A stretch of 64,000 nt of DNA, taken from contig CAZDDZ010000005.1 in NCBI GenBank assembly GCA_964504285.1, forward strand, positions 1 to 64,000, read 5' to 3'. The stretch is from Pseudoflavonifractor sp964504285. GTDB taxonomy: Bacteria > Bacillota > Clostridia > Oscillospirales > Oscillospiraceae. Position 1 is the stretch's first letter. Every line of letters starts with the position of its first letter. Of the stretch, positions 43,926-51,084 are shown one piece after another. The translations under genes and the position numbers were made by a program. The notes under the pieces were generated by a model. It did no database searches, was not told the origin of the DNA, and saw only the letters and a list, made by a program, of their open reading frames with translations.

Positions 43926-44018
43926 TTATTTCTCCACTTGTTTTTCGCACCAATCTGCAAAACGCTTTATGCCAAACAGACAGACGGCCAGGCCGACGAC
44001 CATCCATAAATCCATCAT
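43926..44018 (-). CDS. 30-residue membrane peptide upstream of kdpF
   Basis: A perfect AGGAGG eight bases before ATG ATG starts a 30-codon frame. The product has one hydrophobic segment (LWMVVGLAVCLFGIK) and a charged tail (RFADWCEKQVEK). It ends 14 bases before kdpF, so it is the first gene of the kdp operon. It may be an extra small pump subunit or a leader peptide. I do not know a named family for it. Confidence 0.7.
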   Translation of the reverse strand: MMDLWMVVGLAVCLFGIKRFADWCEKQVEK

Positions 44019-44099
44019 CCTCTGTTCCTCCTTTGCTCTCTGATAAAAGTAGTTTAGCAGGAGGGGAATAAAGTCGGTGTTAGGCCGGGCAATATCTAT

Positions 44100-44115
44100 G
44101 TTAAGATTGCGTAAG
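44100..44115. promoter_or_regulatory. Candidate KdpE-type operator upstream of the kdp operon
   Basis: On the minus strand CTTACGCAATCTTAAC, containing the same 11-mer GCAATCTTAAC found upstream of kdpD, with two CTTA-type half-sites 10 bases apart. It lies about 80 bases before the first operon gene. Confidence 0.45.
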
Positions 44116-44142
44116 GGGTGGCCCTGGTGTATAAAAGACGCA

Positions 44143-44191
44143 AATAGCGTAAGGCCGACGTTTCCTTTGGAAACGTCGGCCTTACGCTATT
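44143..44191. terminator. Perfect 23-bp inverted repeat upstream of the kdp operon
   Basis: The stem from 44143 (AATAGCGTAAGGCCGACG...) pairs without mismatch to 44169-44191 around TTT. A T-run is lacking. It could insulate the kdp operon from transcription coming through the family B element, or be a REP-type hairpin. Confidence 0.55.
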
Positions 44192-44197
44192 ATAATC

Positions 44198-44362
44198 TAG
44201 ATCGTGTTGACACGAGCGATCGACCGCCATATTTTGGCAGTTTTTTCGCCTGCCTGCGTTAAAAATTTTTGCATTCCACCAAGGAGTGCTGCAAATTTTT
44301 GCCTTGTCAGGCAAAAATACTGCTTAAAATCTGGCAATCTCAACTCATGTCAACACTATCTA
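44198..44362. repeat. Family B inverted-repeat element, copy 2
   Basis: A 165-bp element with TAGATCGTGTTGACA / TGTCAACACTATCTA ends, nearly identical to 11727-11891, including the inner GCATTCCACCAAGGAGTGC palindrome and TTGCCTTGTCAGGCAAAAA. Confidence 0.88.
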
Positions 44363-44393
44363 GGAAAGTTCTGATTTAATCCAGTCGTATAGA

Positions 44394-44456
44394 TTAGCGC
44401 GTGTGTTTTTTGGCGCAGTCCGGGCAGAAAAGACACTGCCAAGATAGGCGGCGGGA
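44394..44456 (-). other. In-frame 20-codon Cys-rich tail after the TPR gene stop
   Basis: Directly after the TAA of the TPR gene the same frame stays open for SRRLSWQCLFCPDCAKKHTR and then a stop. The CLFCPDC zinc-ribbon-like motif suggests an ancestral C-terminus cut by a recent nonsense change, a stop-codon readthrough extension, or chance. Confidence 0.3.
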
Positions 44457-45230
44457 TTAAACCAGAGGTTCCCTAGTGTCGTTCCAGGCGGCCAAATAGG
44501 AAAAGCAGGGCCAGAAAGCGTCCCGGGTGAGCAGACGGGTTAGGAGAGGGGAGGCCTCCCTGGCTCTGCCCGAGTGAAACAGATATCGGCAGATACCGTA
44601 TAGCGCAATGACATACTCCATGTCGTCGGGCTCATCCTCCAGCGCGGAGAGCAGGCCGTGACAGGTTTCATGCTCCGTCCAAACCCGCACCGCCTTTTCG
44701 TATGCCGTGTGGTGCCCCACCGCCATACCCGGATGATAGCGCTCCAGTAAGTGGGGGGCGGCATTTGCACGCCAGGCGCTGAGGGTGTGCCAGTAGATAA
44801 CCCCGATACCCATTTCGTCATCGCAGATTGCAAAGCAGCGCGCAAGCCACACCATTGCCTGGTCGTACGCGCCGCCGTAGTAGCAGGAGAGCCCCAGACG
44901 GTAGGTGAGGTCTGTCGGGTCGCCCCCCAGGGTCAGACAGCGCAAAAGGTCGCTTTGGGCAGATTCCCACTCCAAAAGAGAAAGCAGCCGCCCGGCCCGA
45001 AGACGGAGGGGCTCCAAGCGGTCGGGGCACAGAGCTAGGGCGGCGGAATAGACCGCCGCCGCCTCCCGATAGCGCAGCTGGCGGGACAGGGCGCCGCCCA
45101 GCGCCATCAGGCCGTCATAGTCGGCCGCCCCCCGCAGGGCGGTTACCTCCTCCGAGTCACAGACCTCCACAGGGCCGCCCGCCAACTGACTTTGCCAGCC
45201 GGCGTGGACCGAGTCAAAGGGCGCGCCCAT
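44457..45230 (-). CDS. TPR-like helical repeat protein of the FmdE/ABC operon
   Basis: A 257-residue soluble protein with about five helix-turn-helix repeats of TPR type (YDGLMALGGALSRQLRYREAAAVYSAALALCPDRLEPLRLRAGRLL; YRLGLSCYYGGAYDQAMVWLARCF). It has no enzymatic motif and is presumably a scaffold. Its ATG overlaps the FmdE stop by one base (TGATG), so it is the last gene of the transporter operon. The frame is followed by an in-frame Cys-rich extension beyond the stop. Confidence 0.7.
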   Translation of the reverse strand: MGAPFDSVHAGWQSQLAGGPVEVCDSEEVTALRGAADYDGLMALGGALSRQLRYREAAAVYSAALALCPDRLEPLRLRAGRLLSLLEWESAQSDLLRCLTLGGDPTDLTYRLGLSCYYGGAYDQAMVWLARCFAICDDEMGIGVIYWHTLSAWRANAAPHLLERYHPGMAVGHHTAYEKAVRVWTEHETCHGLLSALEDEPDDMEYVIALYGICRYLFHSGRAREASPLLTRLLTRDAFWPCFSYLAAWNDTREPLV

Positions 45231-45763
45231 CAAAGAGACCTGTTGTACGGGCGGTGGCAGTCCTCACAGAGCCACTGCCCGTCTTGAAGATGAAGCCAGC
45301 ACTCAGCGGTCTGTTCGCCGCATTTGGCACAGGGGTGGCTTTTAAAAATACGGGCCTCCTCGGGCAGAGGCACGGCAGGGCTTTTTACGTCAAACATGTC
45401 GTGATAGTCGCCCTCCATGAGCCACCCTAGGCGCTCCTCCCGGCTTTTTCCCGGCGTGGCGCGCAGGACAAGGCGGACGCCATCGCCATTTTTCCGGTTA
45501 TAAAAGCTAAAGGCCTGCTTGCCCCTGAGACGCAAAAGAAGATTGCCCTTGCCCAGCGTGCAGCCCAGAAGCGCCTGCACCGCGTCCACGCCGCAGGCGT
45601 CGTTTTCCGCAATGCAGACAAGCTCCTCATCTTCCGCCCGCCCGTCGGGACGCAAAAGCTCCATGGCGTACAGACTGGCCTGGTACCCCACCGCCAGACC
45701 GCCGCAGGAATGGCCGTGGAAGCAGACGCATTGGTTCCAAAGGATTTTGTCGGTGTCGATCAT
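45230..45763 (-). CDS. FmdE-family metal-binding protein
   Basis: A 177-residue member of the FmdE family (named from formylmethanofuran dehydrogenase subunit E, but widespread in anaerobes without that enzyme). It has the N-terminal CFHGHSCGGLAVGYQAS motif, ENDACGVDAVQALLGCTLGKGNL and a C-terminal zinc ribbon CAKCGEQT...CEDCHRPY. The His/Cys cluster and ribbon bind metal. The ATG at 45763 follows AGGAG; a GTG at 45772 is less likely. Its place in an Opp/Nik-type importer operon suggests handling of an imported metal or chelate. Confidence 0.85.
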   Translation of the reverse strand: MIDTDKILWNQCVCFHGHSCGGLAVGYQASLYAMELLRPDGRAEDEELVCIAENDACGVDAVQALLGCTLGKGNLLLRLRGKQAFSFYNRKNGDGVRLVLRATPGKSREERLGWLMEGDYHDMFDVKSPAVPLPEEARIFKSHPCAKCGEQTAECWLHLQDGQWLCEDCHRPYNRSL

Positions 45764-45774
45764 ATGAAACACTC

Positions 45775-46602
45775 CTAATCAAGGTAGCTCTGTCCGCCGG
45801 AAACCTGGCGGCTCTTTGCCTCGAAATATTGGTTTAAGCAGTAAAAGGCCACCACCACCAGCGCGATGCAGAGGCCCGGACTCACCAGCCAGTGATAGGC
45901 GCCCCGGGTAAAGCCACCCCGCCGGTAGGCAAGGCTCATCATGCGCCCCCAGGTCACAGCAGTGGGGTCGCCCATACCCAGAAAACTCAGGGTGGCCTCC
46001 AGCATGATGCAGCTGGAAACCGTCATGATATACCGTGAGAGAATGACCTCGAACAGGTTGGGCAGTATGTGGCGGAGCATAATCTGGCGGCGGGAAATGC
46101 CCAAAATCATCAGGGACTCCACAAAGGGGGTCTGCTTAAGCTGCATGGTGCGGGTGCGCACAGTGCGCGCAGTGGCGCACCAGCCCAGCACGGCGATGAT
46201 CATAATAATGGTTTGCGTGTCGGTACCGACAAAGGCGGCAATGACAATGGCCATGGGCAGCATGGGAATCATGAGAAAGACCTGAATTACGCCGCCGGCC
46301 AGCTCCCCCCGCCAGCCGGGCAGATACCCGGCGGCCAGCCCAATGAGGGAGCCGAGAATTAGGGAAATGAGAGCCGCTGCCAAACCGATGGTCAGGGTGG
46401 AGCGGGCGGCGTAAATCAGTTCGGATAAAATGTCGTACCCCAGGTCGTTGGTACCCAGCAGATGCCCGGCCCCCGGCAGCTGCCAGGCGGCAAACATCTC
46501 CTTAGGGCCATAAGGGGCGAACAGGCCGGGGAAGAGGGCAAAGGCCGAGAATACGGTGAGAATGGCAAGCCCCAGTACAAGGATACATTTACTCCCCTTC
46601 AT
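45775..46602 (-). CDS. Opp/Dpp/Nik-type ABC permease, C subunit
   Basis: A 275-residue permease with about six membrane helices, the leading GTNDLGYDILSELIYAARSTLTIGL motif and the EAA loop VESLMILGISRRQIMLRHILPNL. It forms the channel with the B subunit encoded just upstream, overlapping it by 14 bases. The family moves peptides, nickel chelates or oligosaccharides. Confidence 0.87.
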   Translation of the reverse strand: MKGSKCILVLGLAILTVFSAFALFPGLFAPYGPKEMFAAWQLPGAGHLLGTNDLGYDILSELIYAARSTLTIGLAAALISLILGSLIGLAAGYLPGWRGELAGGVIQVFLMIPMLPMAIVIAAFVGTDTQTIIMIIAVLGWCATARTVRTRTMQLKQTPFVESLMILGISRRQIMLRHILPNLFEVILSRYIMTVSSCIMLEATLSFLGMGDPTAVTWGRMMSLAYRRGGFTRGAYHWLVSPGLCIALVVVAFYCLNQYFEAKSRQVSGGQSYLD

Positions 46603-47563
46603 GTACTTTGCACCTCACTTTCGGGTCTAGGGCAACACAGAGCAGGTCGGTGAGCAGATTTGCCGCCACAATGACCAGCGCGCTGACAAACAGACAGCCC
46701 TGCAGCACCGGGTAATCCCGGGCGGTGATGGCCTGGGAGATCAGCCCGCCCATGCCCTTAATAGAAAAAATGTTTTCAATCACCAGGGAGCCGGAGACGA
46801 TAAAGCCCACGCTCATGCCCACCATGGTCAAAAAGGGCTGGCAGATGTTGGGGAGAATGTGCCGAAAGACAATTTGGCGGTTTGACAGACCCCGGCTGCG
46901 GGCGTAGAGGACGTATTTCTCCCCCCGCTGCTTGGCCACGGTGTGGCAAACCATCAGGTACTTGGGCGGTACCGCGCCGATGACCAAGGTCAAAACGGGC
47001 AGAGTCAGGTGCTTTACCCGGTCTCCCAGCGCACCCCAAAAGCCGTCGGGCACGCGGATGGAGTTGAGGGAGCCCATGGGCAGCCATCGCAGCTGGAAGG
47101 CAAAGAGGGCAATCAGCAGCAACCCCAGTAAAAAGGCGGGAATCGCGTCGGCCATAATTTGCGCGGCGGTGACGCAGGTCTCCAGCCGACCGCCCTTGCG
47201 CATTCCCATCAGACAGCCCAGCCCCAGCGCGATGGCGGAGGAGAGGAGGACGGCGGGCAGGGCGATTTGCAGGGTGGCGGGCAGACGGCGGGCAATCAGC
47301 TGGGTAATGGGGGCGTTGTGATGGTATGAGTACCCCAGGTCGCCGGTCAAAATCCCGGTGAGATAGTCCCAAAACTGCTCCCCCAGGGGGCGGTCGGCCC
47401 CCGTTTTCTCCAGGTAATACTGATATTCGGTTTCCGACACCATGTCCTCGTCCAGACCCACCAGCATCAGCACGGTGTCTCCCGGCATCAGTCGGGGCAG
47501 GGCAAAGTTAAAGACCACAATAACCAGCAGGCAGATCAGAGAGGTGAGCAGCTTTTTCCTCAT
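46589..47563 (-). CDS. Opp/Dpp/Nik-type ABC permease, B subunit
   Basis: A 324-residue permease. It shows the NikB/DppB N-terminus (single helix plus PRLMPGDTVLMLVG), GYSYHHNAPI, the EAA loop RSRGLSNRQIVFRHILPNICQPFLT and the end motif AITARDYPVLQGCLFVSALVIVAANLLTDLL. It starts 4 bases after the binding-protein gene. Confidence 0.88.
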   Translation of the reverse strand: MRKKLLTSLICLLVIVVFNFALPRLMPGDTVLMLVGLDEDMVSETEYQYYLEKTGADRPLGEQFWDYLTGILTGDLGYSYHHNAPITQLIARRLPATLQIALPAVLLSSAIALGLGCLMGMRKGGRLETCVTAAQIMADAIPAFLLGLLLIALFAFQLRWLPMGSLNSIRVPDGFWGALGDRVKHLTLPVLTLVIGAVPPKYLMVCHTVAKQRGEKYVLYARSRGLSNRQIVFRHILPNICQPFLTMVGMSVGFIVSGSLVIENIFSIKGMGGLISQAITARDYPVLQGCLFVSALVIVAANLLTDLLCVALDPKVRCKVHEGE

Positions 47564-47567
47564 GGCC

Positions 47568-49181
47568 TTACTTGGCGCGCAGGCTCAGCCAGCTCTGAAC
47601 GTTCATAATGCCGAAGGTGCCGTCCACCACAAAGCCGTCAAAGCGGCTGTTGTAGGCCTGGACATGGGCATCCCCAAAGAGAGAGACGGCGGGCAGGGTT
47701 TCGGCGTAGTACCGCTGAATGTCGGCCGCCACGGTTTTGTATTCCTCCATGTCGGCGGCGGCGTCCGCTCTGTCCAGAAGCGCCCCGTAGGCGGGGTCGG
47801 AAATTTGCCCGTAGCTCATGGGACTGCCGCCCCGCAGATACAGGGAGGCAACGCCTTGATTCTTTGCCATGCCAAAGGCGGTCAGGCCGGTAATGACGGC
47901 GGTTTGGGATTGCTGCTGCTCGGTGACCTCGCGGAAGGACGCCACCTCGCGCACATCCAGGGTCACATCAATGCCCACCTCGGCCAGATTGTTTTTAAGC
48001 AGCTCTCCGTAACGGGTGTGGGCGGGCTTATCCTCTCGCAGGAGGATGGGCAGGGAGAGCTTTGCGCCCTGGTACTCCACAAAGCCGTCCCCGTCGGTGT
48101 CGGTGCAACCGGCGGCGGCGAGATAGGCTTTCGCCTGTTCCAAATCACGCTCCAGAACGGGAGTATCCACATAGCCGTAAGACCCGGCGGGAATAAAACC
48201 GGCATTGGAGGGGATAGCATAGGCCGAGCCGAAGGTACGGCGGAAGGCGGCGTAGTCTATGGCGGCGGCCACCGCCTTGCGGAGGTTGAGGTCGGAGAAG
48301 GGAGAAAGGCTGTTGTTAAAAATCAGGCAGGCGCTGTTGGCGGTGTTGCTTACGGGGAACAGGGTCAAATTCCCGGCGCTTTGCAGGTCGTCAATGACGG
48401 TGGGATTCACGCCGCCGGAGTATTTATAAATCATGTCCAGCTCCTGGTTTTTGAGGGACATGTACATGGTGTCCTCGTTGTCAAAGAGCTTTAAAATTAC
48501 CGTCTTGGCAGCGGGAGCGCCGTCGGGGTAGTCTGCAAAGGCTTCAAACTCCACCACACCGGCGGCGGGGTCAAAGCGGGTGTAGCGGTAGGGACCGCAG
48601 CCGATGTTGGCCAGCTCGCCGGGCACGGTAGTATAGTCGGCCACACCCTCGTAGATGTGCTTGGGCATGATGCGCAGCGTGGTCAGGGAGGAGAGCTGGC
48701 GGGGGTTGGGGGTGGCCAGCTCCAGCTCGATGGTGCGGGCGTCAACCACGCGGATGTCCGCGTAGCTGTCGGCATAGCCGCCATCGGTCTGGGTGTCGAG
48801 GTACTCCAGGGTAAAGCGAATGTCCTCGGCGGTTACGTCGGTGCCATCGTGCCACTTCATGCCCTCTCGGACAGTGAGAACCCAGGTTTTGCTGTCCGCG
48901 GTCTTGTAGTCGCACAGGAGGGGATGGTACTCACCCGCCCCGTCCAGCCAGACGGGGGCAAGCTGGGAAAGCGCGCCCGAAATCACGTCAAAGTTATATT
49001 CGCTGCGCTTCGCGGCGGTGATTTCCGCGGTGGTGCCTACCACAAAGGTATCGATGGTGGCGGGGATTTCGCTGGGGCTGACTGTGGGGCTGACCGCGGG
49101 AGGCGTTTGCTTGCCGCAGGCGGACAGGGACAGGGACATGCAAAGGGTAAGCAAGAGAGCGGTTATCTTACGAAAATTCAT
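47568..49181 (-). CDS. Opp/Dpp/Nik-type solute-binding lipoprotein
   Basis: A 537-residue class C binding protein with lipoprotein signal MNFRKITALLLTLCMSLSLSAC. Family motifs are WLDGAGEYHPLLCDYK, REGMKWHDGTDVTAEDIRFTL, GCGPYRYTRF and NLRKAVAAAIDY. It delivers the ligand to the permeases. No clear nickel-binding histidine is visible, so peptide, chelated metal or another compound are all open. Its start overlaps the ATPase gene upstream by 4 bases. Confidence 0.88.
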   Translation of the reverse strand: MNFRKITALLLTLCMSLSLSACGKQTPPAVSPTVSPSEIPATIDTFVVGTTAEITAAKRSEYNFDVISGALSQLAPVWLDGAGEYHPLLCDYKTADSKTWVLTVREGMKWHDGTDVTAEDIRFTLEYLDTQTDGGYADSYADIRVVDARTIELELATPNPRQLSSLTTLRIMPKHIYEGVADYTTVPGELANIGCGPYRYTRFDPAAGVVEFEAFADYPDGAPAAKTVILKLFDNEDTMYMSLKNQELDMIYKYSGGVNPTVIDDLQSAGNLTLFPVSNTANSACLIFNNSLSPFSDLNLRKAVAAAIDYAAFRRTFGSAYAIPSNAGFIPAGSYGYVDTPVLERDLEQAKAYLAAAGCTDTDGDGFVEYQGAKLSLPILLREDKPAHTRYGELLKNNLAEVGIDVTLDVREVASFREVTEQQQSQTAVITGLTAFGMAKNQGVASLYLRGGSPMSYGQISDPAYGALLDRADAAADMEEYKTVAADIQRYYAETLPAVSLFGDAHVQAYNSRFDGFVVDGTFGIMNVQSWLSLRAK

Positions 49182-49882
49182 GGGGAGTCCTCCGTTGTTG
49201 GTTTTTTAAGTTCGGTCATCTCTCCGTGAGAGATTTGGTAGACACGGTCTGAAACTGCCTCCACAAGTGCGCTGTCGTGAGAAATGAGCAGGACGGACAG
49301 CCCATCCCGGGCCACAAGCTCCTGAAAAATCCGCACAATTTGCGCTTGGGAGGATACGTCGAGCATAGAGGTTGCTTCATCCGCAATGAGCAGGCGGGGG
49401 GTTACGGTCAGACTCCGGGCAATAAGCACCCGCTGTGCCTGACCGCCGGAGAGCTCACCGGGACGGCGGTCATAGAGCGCCGGGGAGAGAGCGACCTTCT
49501 CCAAAAGTCGGTTGACCTGGGCTTTGGCCTCTGCCTTGCTCTCTGCCAGCCGGTGGAATAAAAGCGGCTCAGCAATAGCGTTTCCAATGCTTTGCCTGGG
49601 ATCAAGGGAGGCGAAGGGCTGCTGGGGAATCAGCTGAATATCCCGCCGGTGGGCTTGGTCATAGCTGCCGCCAGGCAGGAAAAGGGGGCGGCCGCCAAAG
49701 GTAGCGGAACCGGAGTCCGGGCGTACCGTACCGCAGAGGATCCGGGCAAGGGTGGATTTTCCCTCGCCGCTGGGACCCACAATACTGACAAATTCACCCT
49801 TACCCAACGAAAAGGACACGTTGGTGAGTACTGTTTTGCTTCCGTATTGCTTCGAAAGACTGTCTGCTGAAAGTAGTGTCAT
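49178..49882 (-). CDS. Opp/Dpp/Nik-type ABC ATPase, second subunit (NikE/OppF-like)
   Basis: A 234-residue ATPase with Walker A GPSGEGKS, Q-loop IPQQPFASLDPRQSI, signature LSGGQAQRV, Walker B LLIADEATSML and H-loop LLISHDSALV. Short like NikE. It overlaps both neighbours by 4 bases. Confidence 0.88.
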   Translation of the reverse strand: MTLLSADSLSKQYGSKTVLTNVSFSLGKGEFVSIVGPSGEGKSTLARILCGTVRPDSGSATFGGRPLFLPGGSYDQAHRRDIQLIPQQPFASLDPRQSIGNAIAEPLLFHRLAESKAEAKAQVNRLLEKVALSPALYDRRPGELSGGQAQRVLIARSLTVTPRLLIADEATSMLDVSSQAQIVRIFQELVARDGLSVLLISHDSALVEAVSDRVYQISHGEMTELKKPTTEDSP

Positions 49883-50673
49883 AACATTCCTCGTTCCGCG
49901 TGGGAGATGGCATGGGGCAGGTCGCAGATGAGCCCGTGGGTGTACTCGCTCTCCGGGTGGAGGAGTACCTGCTGGGTCTCGCCGTACTCCTCCACCCGGC
50001 CCTCCCGCATCACCAGCAGATGGTCGCAGGCGGCGGCCACCGAAATGTCGTGGGTAATCAGCAGTACGGCCGCTTGGGGGAAAAGGACGGTCAGGTTGGA
50101 GAGAAATTGGGCGGTATTTTCCCGGTCAATGCCCTTGGTGGGCTCGTCAGCTACCACCAGCCGGGGGCTGCCTGCCGAGGCCATGGACATGACAACCCTC
50201 TGCGCCATGCCGCCGGAGAGCTGAAAGGGATAGGCCCGGAGCACCCGCTCCGGGTCGTCAAAGCCGACCCGTGCCAGCAGAGCCGTCATGGCCGCCTCTC
50301 GCTGATCCTTGGGCACGGCGTTGCGGGCAAGACTCTCGCCCATCTGCCTGCGCACCGTGAGGGAGGGGTTTAGGAAATCCGCGCCGCTCTGAGGGATGAG
50401 CACCTGCGCCCTGCCCAGCAGTCCACGGCGCTCCCTGAGCGGCAGGGAGAGAAGCTCCTTGCCGTCCCAGCGAACGCTGCCGGAGGCGTGGCAGTTTTCG
50501 GGCAAAAGCCCCAGAATGGAGAGGGCCGTCATAGTTTTGCCGCAGCCCGAGCGCCCCACAATGGCCAGCCGCTTCCCCTGTGCCACGGAGAAGGAGACCT
50601 TGCTGACGATGGCGCTGCGGTGTCCGCCCTTCATATCCGCCACAATATCCAGCTCATTTACCGCCAGAAGCAA
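49879..50673 (-). CDS. Opp/Dpp/Nik-type ABC ATPase, first subunit (NikD/OppD-like)
   Basis: A 264-residue ATPase with Walker A GRSGCGKT, Q-loop LIPQSGADFLNPSL, signature LSGGMAQRV, Walker B LVVADEPTKGID and LLITHDISVA. The start is a TTG at 50673 behind AGGTGA. It is the first gene of the seven-gene operon. Family A element A8 lies 15 bases upstream. Confidence 0.87.
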   Translation of the reverse strand: MLLAVNELDIVADMKGGHRSAIVSKVSFSVAQGKRLAIVGRSGCGKTMTALSILGLLPENCHASGSVRWDGKELLSLPLRERRGLLGRAQVLIPQSGADFLNPSLTVRRQMGESLARNAVPKDQREAAMTALLARVGFDDPERVLRAYPFQLSGGMAQRVVMSMASAGSPRLVVADEPTKGIDRENTAQFLSNLTVLFPQAAVLLITHDISVAAACDHLLVMREGRVEEYGETQQVLLHPESEYTHGLICDLPHAISHAERGML

Positions 50674-50688
50674 AGAATCACCTATTTC

Positions 50689-50852
50689 TAGAGCGTATCT
50701 GAACAGTAGAGGAATGCACAGAAACGCAGGATTTTTTTGTCAGGCAAGCCGATTTTTTGCAGCCATACTGACGTATGGCAAGGGGAATTGGCGCTGCCAT
50801 GACGGGAAAAGACAAGTTTATGGGCGTTTTGATGCTTTTCAGATACGCTCAA
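50689..50852. repeat. Family A inverted-repeat element (A8)
   Basis: A 164-bp element with TAGAGCGTATCTGAACAG at one end and CTTTTCAGATACGCTCAA at the other, the terminal TA mutated to AA. Same orientation as A7. It lies between the ABC operon start and a structured leader element. Confidence 0.87.
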
Positions 50853-50867
50853 ATACCGCAAAATAAA

Positions 50868-50922
50868 ATTGCCACGAAAGCGATACCCCCCGTTCTGGGA
50901 GAGCAATCACCTTCGTGGCAAT
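50868..50922 (-). promoter_or_regulatory. Unassigned 55-base stem-loop upstream of the ABC/FmdE operon
   Basis: ATTGCCACGAA and TTCGTGGCAAT close a stem whose interior carries CTCTCCC and GGGGGG segments that can pair. The closed-stem architecture in the leader region looks like a regulatory RNA, but I could not match it to a known riboswitch class. Confidence 0.4.
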
Positions 50923-50952
50923 TAATCACAGCAATATAACGCAAGCACGCGG

Positions 50953-50980
50953 AAAAAATACGGCTCCTTCAGGAGCCACG
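50953..50980 (-). terminator. Terminator of the AgrC-like kinase operon
   Basis: GGCTCCT and AGGAGCC pair around two bases (extended by the neighbouring CG pairs), followed by TTTTTT on the minus strand. The remaining stretch to 51084 shows nothing further. Confidence 0.8.
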
Positions 50981-51084
50981 GCTTTCTCTAAAAAGCCATT
51001 TGATACAGTATGACAGAAAATAAAAAGCTTGTCAAGGTTATAGGGGGCCACTTATATATTCTACAAGTTCTAATAAATAGAGCG

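Noticed and set aside
44457..50673. Naming the importer as a nickel system (nikABCDE)
   Set aside because: Subunit sizes fit, but no nickel-specific residues or nickel riboswitch could be recognised, so only the broader Opp/Dpp/Nik family is claimed.
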